DNA from: Epiperipatus broadwayi
Taxonomy: Eukaryota > Onychophora > Udeonychophora > Euonychophora > Peripatidae
Reading direction: 5' to 3'
DNA: 64,000 nucleotides
Assembly: GCA_028023455.1 (NCBI GenBank)
Contig: JAQFVV010000449.1
Span: forward strand, 130,001-194,000
Shown here: positions 1-12,219 of the stretch, piece by piece
How the letters are laid out: every line of letters starts with the position of its first letter
Numbering within the stretch: the stretch's first letter is position 1
Notes under the pieces: model-generated
The model's input: the letters and a program-made list of their open reading frames with translations, nothing else
The model's database searches: none
What the model was told of the DNA's origin: nothing
Made by a program: the position numbers and the translations under genes

Positions 1-155
1 TACAAGCAGTTGTCCCGGGTTAGCGTGATCACTTCACGGCTGATGCTGTGACACATGAGGAAACATATGTGAAATAGATGGATGAAATAAGAAAGTTTAC
101 TGGTGGGTTGGAGAAACTGAATTAAACTTGAAGAAACTTTCATTATACAATCGTG
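1..155 (+). mobile_element. LINE-A 3'-end scrap
   Basis: The stretch from about 45 (CATATGTGAAATAGATGGAT, then AATAAGAAAGT...) to about 152 (GAAACTTTCATT) matches the C-terminal/3' end of the LINE-A copy at 20150-20250, where the same order of words is seen (GTGAGATGGATGG, AATAAGGAAG, GAGAGACCTTCATT). It is too short and decayed to show a frame. The first 40 bases are unassigned. Confidence 0.5.
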
Positions 156-159
156 CAAA

Positions 160-1675
160 AATTGGAGATGCAAAGTACAGTATATGAATTTTTTTTTCTT
201 AACTGTAAATTTTAAAACATCATATTGTGAATTAATTAATTAAAAAAAATTATCCTGAAATTACACATGAATTTGATATTTATTAAGATTTATAACAACC
301 ACTTTAGAAACATATGTGTAAACGAACTTGTGTAGGTGCTTGCATACTTGAGCATGTACATGATTTTCTGTATGCACCCATTATTTTCTATATTATTTGT
401 CTATATTTGTTTTATTATAAATGTAGATTATATATACATTTATATGGGTGTGGAAAGACTTTATAACATAATGGTTAGTTCACTAATCTATCATGCCAAC
501 AAGCAGGAGTTTGACTCTGGAATATCACAGGATCATTTTTTATAAGCTCATAGTTAATCAAATTAGTCACTTAATTATTGGTTGGCAAATGATATTAACT
601 ATTCTTAGAAGAAACATCTTAAACCTTTATATTATGCATTACTTAGGTAATTCAGTAGATAATGCCACTATCTTCTGTGTTTCTCTTTACAGAGTTGTAA
701 AATTTAACTTTTACAGTTGTCTCCTTTAAGATAACAAATATCAGCTATTTATCATTAATAATGATCAAAAGCAGTTATTTTCATGCTACCCTAGAATCAA
801 CTAGGGCTCATCTCCAGACTAATCTCTTTCTGGCTCTTGCCTTCATTGGTGAAGACTAGAACTACTCACACTAATAACTTGAAATTTAAAGAAAAAATTC
901 ATAAGGTTTCAAATCTAAGTTGACTCACTTGCATGTTTATGTAGATCTGACATCACAAAAGTTGTTATGCATTTTGGAGACTGCAGTTGTATAACAACTA
1001 TAGACTTTTCTTTCTGTTGGCTCAGGAAGATGAATACTAACAACGTCACGAACTCTCATATGTTTACTCTTATGCTTCCAAAAGTCAATATTTTTACTCT
1101 ACCCGAGAATCATCTACTATAAGCTTGAGAAATAAATGGATACCAGACGGCATAATGTTACGAGGTTGTCGATGATGATTAACTATTATTAAACGGTCAT
1201 TGCACCTTATTGCCTTTTTATCTCCGTCCACCTTCAGCTAGACTGCAAACACATTCAAGAGAGTTGACAGTTTCATTTACCTTTTTAAAATAATTATTTT
1301 ATTTATTAAATAAAATAATTATTTTCTGAGAATATTTCGTAAAAGTTTACGCATTTAAGGAAACAATCGTTATTGATTTAATTTATGGCATAATTATTAT
1401 TTAAAATATACATAATTTCCTTTACTAATTTTTTAAATCTGGGAAAGGTTATTTCCCACCAAAAATCTATATGCTTCTAGGCATTACGATTTCTTTCAGA
1501 AAATCCATTTGTGTTGTATGTGTATAAATATTTAAGTACAAAATACAAATATTAATTTATCTTGGATGAAAATTATTCCACATTTATGTTACCTCTCGTC
1601 TAGATGTTAACTTTTGCTTTTATCTGAAACCTAATTTTCTCTCTATGTGACAGCCGCTCTGAGGCAAATTGCTTT
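160..1675. other. AT-rich stretch, no gene seen
   Basis: Two short open frames near 336-729 have low-complexity, hydrophobic translations typical of AT-rich noise. Apart from the tRNA-like fragment at 455-535, nothing recognisable was seen. Confidence 0.5.
455..535 (+). repeat. tRNA-like fragment, possible SINE head
   Basis: ATAATGGTTAGTTCACTAAT resembles a pol III A box and, 25 bp on, GGAGTTTGACTCTGG resembles a decayed B box. The arms do not fold convincingly. It could be a chance match or an old SINE remnant. Confidence 0.3.
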
Positions 1676-2100
1676 AAATATAGGGACTTTGAAATCAGAC
1701 TTTCAAACAACCTTCAACTATCCACACTATTTCATACTACTGATATACATGACCACACACATATAAAAAATATAAATAATCACCAATATATGTATTTCGT
1801 GCTGAACTAGCACTCATCAGTTGGTCCAGATTATCATCTTCCATATATATATATAATCAGTGCTCAGTTTATATTAAGATAACAAACCTTTATACTTTAA
1901 AGACAGGCATCAATCTACCCCAATCTCCAACTCTTGAGCCATCCATACCATTGAAAATCTGATGATAGAATGCCCAAATCCCAAGCTGATGCCAATATTG
2001 TTGTCATCTCTATATTGACCTCAAGTCACTCTGGCCATTCATGTATAGGACAGTATCCATTTAAATACATAGAAGAGAAATGGGCAGAATGTAGACTTAT
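1676..2100 (-). repeat. Fold-back family F1, single arm
   Basis: Carries the F1 words in order: TCAGACTTTCAAACAACC, ACTACTGATATACATGACC, AATAATCACCAATATATG, CATCAGTTGGTCCAGATTAT, CAGTGCTCAGTTTATATTAA and CCATACCATTGAAAATCTGA. These are shared with the copies at 24.6, 44.2 and 51.6 kb. On the minus strand the outer end carries a B-box-like GTTCAAATC in the better copies, hinting at a tRNA-derived component. This copy is one arm with no opposing partner beside it. Confidence 0.75.
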
Positions 2101-2104
2101 GTGT

Positions 2105-2518
2105 AAGATTTGAAATACAGACATTCTTATACCTGGAACTTAATTGTAAATATAAGTGATTTGAACTCAGACTTTCAAGCAACTTTCAACTATGTACACT
2201 ATTTCATACTACTGATACACATGACCACACACATATAGAAAAGATAAATAATCACCAATATCTGTATTTCATGCTGAACCAGCATTCATCAGTTGGTCTA
2301 GATTATCATCTCCCACACACATATATATACAACTGATGAGTGCTGGTTCAGCACGAAATACATATATTGATGATTATTTATCTTTTCTATATGTGTGTGG
2401 TAATGTGTATCAGTAGTATGAGATAGTGTGAATAGTTGAAGGTTGCTTGAAAGTCTGAGTTCAAATCTATATTTGCAAATAAGTTCAGATATAAGAATGC
2501 CTGTATTTCAAATCTTAT
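2105..2518. repeat. Fold-back family F1, short palindromic copy
   Basis: The left arm (minus orientation) ends in GATTTGAAATACAGACATTC and the right arm ends in the complement GCCTGTATTTCAAATCTT. Both arms carry the tract AAGATAAATAATCACCAATA or its complement. They meet at a short spacer of CACACATATATATAC near 2320, with ACTGATGAGTGCTGG starting the right arm. Arms are about 200 bp. It is a shortened version of the long palindrome at 24544-25290, with the inner half missing. Confidence 0.8.
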
Positions 2519-2519
2519 C

Positions 2520-3770
2520 TACTGCTGTTTATATTTTTGTTAAAATCTTTTTATGATTTATATGAATATATAATCTCCCACATATTCTCACACCGGAATA
2601 CATTTCATCATATGACAAATTATCACTTCATTAAAGGCATCTACAAATTATATACTATATACATTGCTATGTTCTCTGCAGGGTATATATTTCGGACTCA
2701 ACCGCCCTTGTTCAAGTACCATGAGAAAAGACTAATCCCACATTAAATACAGGAGTTTCTTTTCTATTTAAATACCACTGACTGAAAATATTTGACCAGT
2801 TGAATTATTTATCTGTTACTTATATTCGATACACACGCGCGCGCACACACGAACATATATTTATAAACAGACATTGCAGAATTAAGTGTAAAAAGCGGAC
2901 ATTTTAATGTAAAATAATGTTATTAATATATATTCTTTTTATATTCATTTGAATGAAAGTAAAGGTAATTATTTTTTCTGTCTTCAGTAAAACGAAATAA
3001 AGAATCGATTTATCATGTTTTGAAGTACTTATATTGTTCATATTATTACATTCTTCTTCTTTTTTTTTTTTGAGGGTGAGTATAGGGTTAAAAGGGGCGT
3101 AATATTCTCTATTGCTTGAAAATTCCATTAGTATAAATTTGACTCTGATTACGTCTCATCTAGTGCTTATTAAATTATTTTAAAATCTACACTTTAATAT
3201 TTAATTTGAATTATTAAGAAAAGAAAGAAGGAGGAGAGAGATGGGAACAGAAAGAAAGGAATGGGAAGAACGGGACAGATGGAGGAAGGGAAAGAGAGGA
3301 AAAGAGAAAGAAAAGGAAGGAGATAAATGTAGAGAAGGTGGAAGAGGGAGAATGTAGAGGCTTTTGAGGTACGAGTGTAAAAAATGAAGAAAAATATCAT
3401 GTTAAATATAAAGATTGAATTTTAAAAAGGATATCAAAGAAAGAGGGCTTGAATTAATTACAGTTTTGGAAATATTTGAACATTTAAAAAAAGAAGAAGA
3501 AAAGAAGCAGAATAAGAGAAAAACTAGATGGGTAATATTAATGAAGGAGGTTTGTTGACGAGTATTTAAGGAATATAGCCAAAGATAGAATTTTTGAGTC
3601 CCTTTGAATGTTGTATAAAATATAATCAATTATTTAGATTTTAGTTTTTATACGTACTTCACTTCTAAATAATAAAACAAAGAAATGATTCGTTCTTTAG
3701 AAGCCATTGCCATTTGGTTATGGGAAGTGATATTGTTGAACTTTGACCCAGGAGCTTTAGTTTTTGTGTC
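2520..3770. other. AT-rich stretch with a purine-strand tract
   Basis: Contains a strongly strand-asymmetric purine tract at about 3212-3365 (runs of GA, AAG and AGG on the + strand with almost no pyrimidines). The Ser/Phe/Leu-rich open frame on the minus strand there is a by-product of that tract. No gene seen. Confidence 0.55.
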
Positions 3771-3779
3771 TGCTAACAA

Positions 3780-4335
3780 CTAATATTTTGGTCAGATTGT
3801 CAATACAGGTGGAAACATAATGGGTGAAATTGTAGAACTAAACGTGGATGGAATGCTATGGAGAGTTTTGCCTGTTTAAAATATTCCTATGGGTTTGAAA
3901 AGAAAGGCTTTTAGATGTTGTGTTTTTATGAATTCTTTTTGACGATCTTCTGGACATTTAACAAAAAAGCAATACTGAGATTTCACACGACTCGATGAGA
4001 TATGGTGGCATGTATGCAGGAAGTAATAAGAAGAGATTAAAAATAAAATACTCAGGTAAGAACAAACAGATAGCATAATTGAAAGAATTAAGAAACTGAA
4101 ATAAAGCTGAACTGTACAAATTGTTAACAGAGATGATAACAAATATTACGATTGAAGTTTTAACAGAGTACATGTTTTAAAGCAACTATATGTGAGATGG
4201 ATGGATGAATTAAGAAAGTTTGTTAATATAAAGTGGAGAAGAGAGACTTTGGATGAAGAAATTAAATTAGAATCGGAAATATTTTCATCCTGAAGCAGAC
4301 TAGTAATGGCTGATAATACTGATAAACTCTGTCCT
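3780..4335 (+). mobile_element. LINE-A, C-terminal remnant
   Basis: Reads in broken frames through the C-terminal region of LINE-A: a TTTTGGTCAGATTGTCAATA segment like the 39725 copy (TTTTGGTCAGATTATTACTA), then GGAAACATAATGGGTGAAAT, CCTATGGGTTTGAAAAGAAA and finally a 3' end with GAGATGGATGGATGAATTAAG. Frameshifts and stops are many; the central part has been deleted. Confidence 0.65.
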
Positions 4336-4349
4336 TGTAAATGATGATG

Positions 4350-5000
4350 ATTATATTAAAGTAAATATTATTTAAATTTCCATTTATAGAGGTTTTTTCT
4401 TCTCATTGTTGCATTTAATAATAGGTAAAGGTATTGGGGGGGGGGGGTATTAAGTTTACTTTTGAAAGAAAAAATATTTTAAGTGGCCTAGATAGTATTA
4501 CTCATCTTTTTTCCTGTCACTTGAGAAGCTACCAATCAAATAATATTTTAATAATGCTAGTTTGTCGTGATTAACATTTGTAAAATTTCAATGAGTTTAT
4601 TTATTACTTAAAATTTCATGAACGAACTCAAAATAAATACGTAAAGAATTTTCCTTAAGGGAAAGAAAAAGTAATGTAAATGTTAATAGAAAAATAGTAA
4701 ACAAAATTTAATAATTTTGCTATCAAAGATGCCGATGGTTTTAAAAGATCTATTATAATTTAGTATATTTTAATTAAAGATCTATATCATTAATAAGTAG
4801 AGAGAATATGTCTTGGATAACGTGAAATTAAATGTTTGATTTTTATTTATAATTTATAAACTTATGTTCTGTAATCATTATTTACAACACATGTGTGTTA
4901 CAATTTCTACTTTTTATTATTATTTTGCATTGATTTATATATATAAACAGGGCCACCACGTGCAGGTTGTGTGGGACACAAAGGTGCTTCATCATGGGAG
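4350..5000. other. AT-rich stretch, nothing recognised
   Basis: Includes a G9-10 run near 4437 and a GC-richer patch at 4950-5010, but no frame or RNA could be supported. Confidence 0.5.
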
Positions 5001-5012
5001 CGCCAAGACACC

Positions 5013-5560
5013 AAGATAATTAATAAAATTTATACGTAAATGAAAATGTTTACATTTTCAAATATCTTCATTGTTAAAAATATGTTCTGAATGTCAACAT
5101 TTTTTTAAAAATATGAGTGGAATATTTCTTTATTTAAACTTGCTGTGATAATTGCTCGAGCCTTAAATTTCCAGGGTCGAGCTCGAAATACACTACATAT
5201 ATACTCTTAATATTGCGCTAAACCGAACAGGCAGACGCCATTTTGTTGCGATAATTAATAAAACTTATATGAAAATGCTTAGATTTCTGAATCACTTTAT
5301 TGTTAAAAAGACATTCTTTTTTATTTAAATATAAGTGGAATACTTCTTTATCTTTTTCTTTAATATTTCTTTACTTAGAGATGTTGTGATAATTGTTCAA
5401 GTTTCGAAATACATTACATATATATTCTACCATTACACAAAAGTGAACAGTATTAATAAAATTTATATGTAAATAAAAATAATTAGATTCCCCAATCACT
5501 TGCATTTAAATGTCCTAATTTATATAAAATATAACACATTACTATTAATAATTTATTTAA
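5013..5560. repeat. Degenerate tandem repeat, unit about 200-240 bp
   Basis: The words ATTAATAAAATTTATA, AAAATG then AATCACTT/TCTTCATTGTTAAAAA, AATATAAGTGGAATA.TTCTTTA, TGTGATAATTG and CGAAATACA.TACATATAT recur in the same order from about 5015, 5250 and (partly) 5453. Copies have diverged by indels and substitutions. Confidence 0.65.
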
Positions 5561-6450
5561 AAATAAAACTTATTTTAAAAATGTTGCCTCATAATCACAG
5601 TAATTCTTCATGTGATCGAATTAAGCTTATCAATGATATTTTACATGGGTCATGTGTTTTGTTCAGTTTAGAATAGTGATGATAATGTTTGACTTCTGAA
5701 TGAGGGATCCTAGGATCGATTCTGTTGATGTCATGAGTAAACTATGTTTGGTAGCAATCTTATCATCTTTTTTTTATTATGCCATATTATTTTTTTACAC
5801 ATTTTATTAAATAACTTTTTCTATTTTTAATAACAATATTACCTTTTTTTAAAAAATGCAGTATTAGCTTTTTACTTGGTCTCTAGCTAAAAACTTGCAA
5901 TTGATCCATAAACACTGTGATGCAAATCTAAGAAAAACAGAATGATTAAAAAACTTAATTTTTAAAAAGATTTTATTACACATCAAAATTTTAATTTTTA
6001 ACAAATTTTATGATACAATCTAGGAATAAACTATATAAAATTCAAGAAGTTTTGATGGCTTCTAAAAATTTATTGAATAAACAATCTAAGAATGAAAATT
6101 TTAAATTCTTCCTTAAATAAATCCTGGCTAAAATTCTAATTGTGAACTATATAGTAAAGTATAATATATATAATATCACTTAGTTATTAATAGGTATTAA
6201 ACAAATTAAATACTGTAATAAATTGAACAAAATCAAGAGAGACTATTTTTATTAATAGAAAACATAAACAAGTTATTTGTGAGAGATTGGATTTTTAAAA
6301 CGTATTTTTATCAAGATGTTGCTAATGGAATTAGTTAAAAACAATTTTTTATAAAGATATTGCACACATTTTATTAACATGACATTGTTTATCACCTATA
6401 AGACTTCACTTGTAACCACTTGATTGGTAAAGTGTCTACAAAATTCTTTA
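5560..6450. other. AT-rich stretch, nothing recognised
   Basis: No frame longer than about 60 codons with natural composition and no repeat match to other parts of the window was seen. Confidence 0.45.
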
Positions 6451-6457
6451 TCTATAC
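6450..6457 (+). repeat. 8-bp target-site duplication (left) of the hAT element
   Basis: ATCTATAC, repeated exactly at 7951-7958 on the other side of the element. Confidence 0.88.
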
Positions 6458-7950
6458 CAGCGTTTCCCAACCTGTGGTACGCGAGTTGCTGGTTGGTGGT
6501 ACACGAAAAATAATCAATAATGGTGGACATAAAAAATTAAATCATAAAAATATCATAGAAACGTTTTTTCCTATAATTCATAAAAAATATTTTAATGAAT
6601 AATATTATACAGTAAAGTTGTTAATATGTACAGTCGATGATCGAAAATCCAGCAATTAATATCGTTTTTTTTTTTTTTTTGGAGTGCACTTTTAAATTTA
6701 GCCGTTAGCCACCAGTAACTTGAGATGTTGCCGCCACTGTTGTGATAGTGCTGCACTCTCATTCACTTCACCGCATGACTTACAAGTGACAGGCTATTGT
6801 TTGTGATTGTATCGTCTTTGTTTATTAAAATTTATTGATCCCTATATAACCTGCTTATTCGAACTTAGACAAGAAGCACAGGTTTTTTTTTTAAGACAAT
6901 CCTTTTGATCTCTCTTCGAAATTGTATGATTTTGATTGGCTTCAGGTGCTTGCATATTTATCTGATATTTTTTGCAAATAAATGAACTTAAATTTGATAC
7001 TTCAGAATAACTCGATAATGATCTTTAATGTTAATGATAAAATTGAAAGTATGATTAAGAAATTAGATTTTTGGAAACAGTGTATTGAAAACAATCAACC
7101 GGAAAAATTCGAAACTCTACATATTTTTTTGTTTGAAAATAAGGTTAGTCTGTCTCAAGATATATAGAAAATATAATAGCACATTTAACAGGATTAAAAT
7201 TGTCTTTCATGGAATATTTTCCAAAACCCGAAAACACAAATGATAAGTGGATTTCAAACCCCTGCTACATCATTATCAATAAAAGAGAAAAAAAATTTAA
7301 TAGAATTATCGACACAATCTAATTAATTTTGGTTAAACATTAAAGAATATGAACAGTTTTCTGAGAAAGCTCTTAAATTATTATTACCATTTACTAGTAT
7401 GGAATTAGTAGAAAGAGCTTTTTCTTCATATATTTTTTTTTAAAAAAAGTATTGAAACAGATTGAATGCAGCTGTAGACTTAAGGGTATATCTTGCATCT
7501 TCTGAACCAAATTTCAAAAAATTATGTTCTTCGAAACAAGCACAAGGATCTCATTAAATTTATTTTATAAAAACATTTGATTATGATAAAAAAATATATT
7601 AATTGGGTTTTTATAATTTTGTGTTTTTATTAAAACCATTTATTAGTAAATGAAATATGACAAAATAGTAGATAAATATGATACTTTGAACAAACACATA
7701 CATATATGTTACAGTGAGTTTATAATTTCAGTGAGTTTATAATCCAGCATGACGTTTAGGCATGTTACAATGTAATTTGTCTCATTATGTGATGTGAATA
7801 CATGGTCACCCTATAATATGTATAATGCAAATAAAATAACACACTCGCAATAACAAATTTCACAAAATACAATCATTTTTACGAAGTGGTACAATTTAGC
7901 ATGATATACTACCAAGTGGTACGTGAGCCAAAAAAGGTTGGGAAATGCTG
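6458..7950 (+). mobile_element. hAT-type DNA transposon, internally decayed, with intact ends
   Basis: The left end CAGCGTTTCCCAACCT and right end AGGTTGGGAAATGCTG are near-perfect terminal inverted repeats. They are flanked by an exact 8-bp duplication ATCTATAC (6450-6457 and 7951-7958), which is the hAT signature. Between about 6840 and 7560 the + strand encodes, in shifting frames, the C-terminal part of a ZBED5/FAM200-like hAT transposase: NVNDKIESMIKKLDFW and, after a frameshift, the dimerisation-region words LLLPFTSMELVERAFSS. The N-terminal BED finger and most of the catalytic core are absent, so at 1.49 kb this is a deletion derivative or decayed copy that could move only with transposase from elsewhere. 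Confidence 0.88.
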
Positions 7951-7958
7951 ATCTATAC
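7951..7958 (+). repeat. 8-bp target-site duplication (right) of the hAT element
   Basis: ATCTATAC, identical to 6450-6457. Confidence 0.88.
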
Positions 7959-7959
7959 T

Positions 7960-9340
7960 ATTGGAACAATCCAATTGTTTAATTTTTTTCTTTAGTATAA
8001 TTTATCATTAAACAAAAAAGACTGCAAGGCATGGTATAATGGCATCTAAAAATTGATCAAATAAACAATGTCACTGTGAAATTTTTTTCCCTTGATTAAA
8101 TGTGTGGTAAATCCTTAAAATCCCTAGATATCTGGCTATATCATGTGACTAAGTTTTTAAACTGAAATAACAAGCATACAAAAAAAATATTCTATTACTG
8201 AGATTTGACCTAATTAAAATTTATTGCTATTTATCACATTGCAGCCACCAAAGTCAGTAGAGTTAACATATAAATAAAAAAGTAAAAATGTAAAAAATTA
8301 TAATTTTTTAATATTCTATTGTGTCTTTTGTTTTAATGACTATATGTTAGTACATCTACATAATATTCATTGTAGGACTTACAAATTAAAGAAGCAAATA
8401 AAGAAAATATAATTTCATTTAGCATGTGATAAAATGTTTTAATTTTCACAAAAGTCATAGATCAAGCAGATCTGAGGTCTTGATAAATCATGAGGATGTG
8501 TGCCATCATAACACACTCAGGCCAGCTCTGTTCATGAGACTAGGGGTGTTGAAATTTGTCTTGCACAAATATGCTTACACTCATGCAGGAAGCTTGTATA
8601 TAAAATACCATATACACCTTAATTGAACACTTTATAATGCAATTTAATATAAAATAGTTTATTTTTCTTGCTTACACATATCGGTGCATGTATGTGAAAC
8701 AAGTAAAAGTTTGACACAAATATAGTGTGATTTAATTCAACTGGTATAGTAAAATCCAAAAGTTAAGAGTTCCTAGATTTAAAGTCGGCTTGTTATTTCA
8801 GGTGCTCAAACGTGACTTTCAAAGCTCAATTATTATCAGTATTTCCTTTGCCAAATATTACTATTGAAGCTTGACTTTGTAACTTCCGGTTATCAAAATG
8901 TCACATTAAGCAATGAACCATTCAATTATTTTATTGGTTATACTATAGAAAAAAAAGCAAGTTAAAATCTAAATTACCAATTAAAATTTATCTTTATTTA
9001 GAGGCCATTATTATCCAATATTCAATAGACCTGATTCTATTCTCTAGTGACTTAATATTAAAAATTTCTCCTTTCTTTTCTATTTTTGATGATGTGGTAG
9101 TGATGGACTCTATTGCAAGCACATTCCTGTAATGTCAATGTCCTATTCATCCATCTCATTATAAGACATCTTGTTTTCTTTGTCCTATGTTTGAAAAAAA
9201 AAATAAAAGAGAAAAATGGCAGTTTAAATAGAGTTTTAAAAATAACTAAAATTGATTAAACATTTTATTTAAATAATGATTCAAATATTTCCTGTTCACT
9301 TGACTTACATGACTATGTAAAGGCAAATACAAAACAAACT
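7960..9340. other. AT-rich stretch with one dispersed repeat
   Basis: Holds the repeat copy at 8420-8600 listed separately. Otherwise no gene or RNA was seen. Confidence 0.45.
8420..8600 (+). repeat. Dispersed repeat, copy 1 (pairs with 35413)
   Basis: Begins GCATGTGATAAAATGTTTTA and continues with a shared word order: CATAGAT, CTTGATAAAT, TTCATGAG-like and GGGTGTTGAA. It matches 35413-35590 at roughly two-thirds identity. The identity of the family is not known to me. Confidence 0.55.
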
Positions 9341-9355
9341 AATTCAAACAACAGA

Positions 9356-10182
9356 ATGGACCATATTCTACCTCTCGAAAGCATATTTTTAATTTATACT
9401 AAAAAATATCTATCACTTATAAACATGCTGATTATTACAAAAATTACTTATTATACACCGTTTATAGTCTTCATAAAATCCTTACATCAAAGATTTATTC
9501 ACTGTGTAGAAAACTTATGGGGAAGAAAAATAGTGGCCATCTCACTCAGGCAAGTGCAGTATCATAGTTGGGATTACATTCTATTCATGTAGTTACAATA
9601 TAATAAACTATTAATGTTATATCATTCATGACAAGAATATACCCACTTTTAGAAGTAACACCTACAGGAAAACCTCTATACACAAAATATCTGCATACAA
9701 TCGTAGAACCTATTACATCGATATCTAAATAATTTTCCCACAAGACACATGATCTACTGGAATACATATGCACTTCTATACACAACACAAATTGTAATTT
9801 AGACTTGCAAATGTTAGGCATTAATAATAAACTGCTAATATGTAGATTTAAATATCGGACACTCGAGCCCAAATTTTTTAATTTTCTATTCCAAATAAAC
9901 ATGTGGTCATTACCAACATTATATTTCATGGGATATGAAAGAAACATACATAACATTGACACTATATATGAGTTGTGCCACAGATCAGAAGAGAATCAAA
10001 AACATAAATTCTTTGAATGTAGTAGCCTACAATATACTCAATCTTATATTATAAAAATTTATCAGAAAAAGAATGCCACTATGAGTTCAATTATAGTCTT
10101 TCCCAAATTCCTGCTTTGCAGAAATAAGAAATACAACGTTTATACTATATGCATTATGGTGCACTTATCTTTACAATATTAA
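9356..10182 (+). pseudogene. Possible LINE C-terminal remnant
   Basis: A 125-codon open frame (9805-10182) contains CRFKYRTLEP and, 50 residues on, CHRSEENQKHKFFECSSLQ. The latter resembles the Cys..His..Cys zinc-binding tail common in reverse transcriptases of non-LTR elements (Cys, spacer, ENxxHxFFEC). No catalytic motif is visible upstream; the 78-codon frame at 9356 is not recognisable. A similarly long frame on the opposite strand (9585-9962) is a shadow. The call rests on one short motif, so it is tentative. Confidence 0.35.
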
Positions 10183-10189
10183 TGCAAAA

Positions 10190-11045
10190 ATTTTTAACAC
10201 TTTTAAATAAATATTAGAGACAATAAAACTGAGGTAATAAAAAAATCACCTCATCAGATATTTTCGTAACCACTTGGTCACTTGTCTATTAGTATATATA
10301 TATATTTGTTTAAACTAAAATATCTGTAGTTATAAATTTATTTTAAACACACATTATTATATTAAATAATATTTACTAAGTCTGTAAGAGGTCCCTACCT
10401 TCACATTTTCCAGACGTATATTCTTAAGGTTACAGCCTTAGTAAATATCTGTAGATATAAATTGTTACATTTTCATTTACCATTGTCAAACTTTCTCCAT
10501 TCACAACTTTGATGCCATCCATGTCAGATAACTACAATAATGATACTAAGGATTCGAACATAAATAATTTAATAACAGAAAGATAGTTACTATTGTAATC
10601 TACTAAAAATAGATTTTGGACAATAATTGTCTCCTGTAGATTAATTAAAAAAATAATGCCCTTTCTACAGAGAAATGACATTAATTAAAATGAAGAATAC
10701 ATTATTTACTCCAGAGGTAAAGAGACTTCCTAATTGAATATAGGACAGTATAAAAAGGAAACTAGAATATTTTAGAGAACATTTGGATTCGGAAGATCAA
10801 TTGTTGCACAAGAGGATTTCCAATCTGAGTACTTCTTGCCCAAATAGTGAATCCATAGACCTATGAGCTTTTGAGGGTCTTATTTGATCTTATTATTTTT
10901 TGTGCCATAACATTTTATATCCTATGTATATATTTGTGTTATATAAGAATATATTGTATGCTAGATTTTGTAAATAAGTTTGCTTACTATGATTTGATAC
11001 AACTTGTCTACTTAATTTATTAAGATTAGTTATCAAGAATTATGA
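10190..11045. other. AT-rich stretch, no gene seen
   Basis: No open frame of natural composition and no repeat relationship recognised. Confidence 0.45.
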
Positions 11046-11048
11046 TTC

Positions 11049-11227
11049 ACAGAGGCAAAACCCTCCATACAGTAGTGCTACTCAGTGCAAGCCAGAGTAA
11101 TCACTGGATATAAGAAGGTATGTATATAAAATCCCCATGTAGAGCCTACTAATCCAATATCCCCAGACTAGTTTTTAGTGTGTGGCTTGCACTGAGTGAT
11201 ACTACTGTATGGAAAGTTTTGCTCTGT
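11049..11227. repeat. Fold-back/MITE family F2, short copy
   Basis: Ends ACAGAGGCAAAACC and GTTTTGCTCTGT are inverted. The arms CTCCATACAGTAGTGCTAC / TACTACTGTATGGA and CTCAGTGCAAGCC / GGCTTGCACTGAG pair for about 45 bp. The interior has the family landmarks ATAAAATCCC, TCCAATATCCCCAGACTAGT and a tail reading TGTGGCTT. It is about 180 bp long, one of at least ten copies in the window. Confidence 0.85.
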
Positions 11228-12005
11228 AAAAAACAGGTTGTGTAAGCCTAAAGAATGGTGATCATGAGATGTTTGGGAATTTGTAAGAAGTTTGCGCCCC
11301 AGAAATGGCAGAATGGGGTTGAGGTCCATGGACCTTGATTTTCAGAGTCCACCATTCTAGCTTTTAAACCCCACATGATAATAAATAATCAAATGATGGG
11401 ATATTCAGGAGTGCATAAGAAATTCAAGCTGATAATTCTATGCCTACAGTGAATGTTGAGGCTTAATATTTTTGATAATGGAGTCACTGGTCCTTTTCTG
11501 TTCTTATCTAAGGAGTTCAAACAATTCCATTTTCAAAAACATCAAATGTCTTTCCTCTGGCATTTTTATATTCATTGTTCTCGAATATACATTAGCACTA
11601 AGAAGACTAGTGGATGATGCAGATTTCTTCAGTCACTAGTAGTTTATGATAATTTGAACCAACTAAGCTATTTAATTTTTCTGTTTTCACTTTGAGAATA
11701 AGATTTTTCAAATGTTTTTTTCATCTTCATTAGCTTATGTCGTGTTATCTACATATTGTATATTGCTCAGTTTGGACCCTCATTATTTAAAGCCAGTTTG
11801 TCTACATCTGTTACACCATCATTTAAAAAAACAACGTAGTCAATTGCATATCAGTAATACATCCTTCATTTACCATTAAATGTCAAATATCTAGAAAAAT
11901 TTAAATTTTTCAAATGCAAACAACTGTTAGTAATAGCAAACCAATAGACAACATGGGTTAGTGGATTACATAATGTTTTGGGTGGTATTATTTGCTGCTT
12001 TTCTT
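11228..12005. other. Non-coding stretch, nothing recognised
   Basis: Slightly richer in G+C than average at 11280-11400, but no frame, tRNA or repeat match was found. Confidence 0.4.
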
Positions 12006-12006
12006 T

Positions 12007-12106
12007 TGTTGGCCTGACCAGTGACAACACTAGCATAGGAATTGAATTTACACCTTTAATATCTTGGAATATTGAACTGCAAGGCAGTTCTCTAACTAAC
12101 TAAGGT
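12007..12106 (-). mobile_element. tRNA-derived SINE, family S2, copy 1
   Basis: On the minus strand it reads TTAGTTAGTTAGAGAACTGC (A box), then an anticodon-arm-like hairpin GAACT-GCCTTGC-AGTTC with a perfect 5-bp stem and 7-nt loop. A decayed B box (AAATTCAATTCC) follows, then the tail TCACTGGTCAGGCCAACA. The same tail and order occur at 57125-57233, which shows this is a dispersed family and not a lone tRNA pseudogene. Confidence 0.72.
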
Positions 12107-12110
12107 ATTC

Positions 12111-12219
12111 CAAAGCAAGAGTCAGTAGAAATTTTATATACTTATCTATGAGGGTTGATTCAAATCCTCCTAATTCCTCGTAGATATGTATATAAAATTT
12201 CTACTGACTGTTGCTTTTG
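12111..12219. repeat. Small hairpin, arms about 43 bp
   Basis: CAAAGCAAGAGTCAGTAGAA at 12111 pairs with TTCTACTGACTGTTGCTTTTG at the other end, and ATTTTATATACTTATCTA pairs with TAGATATGTATATAAAAT. The spacer is about 20 bp. Size and shape suit a miniature fold-back; it abuts the S2 SINE. Confidence 0.7.

Noticed and set aside
3194-3629. Ser/Phe/Leu-rich minus-strand frames
   Set aside because: They are by-products of the purine tract and show no gene structure.
9585-9962. 125-residue frame on the minus strand
   Set aside because: Overlaps the more plausible plus-strand LINE-like frame and contains no motif; most likely an antisense shadow.
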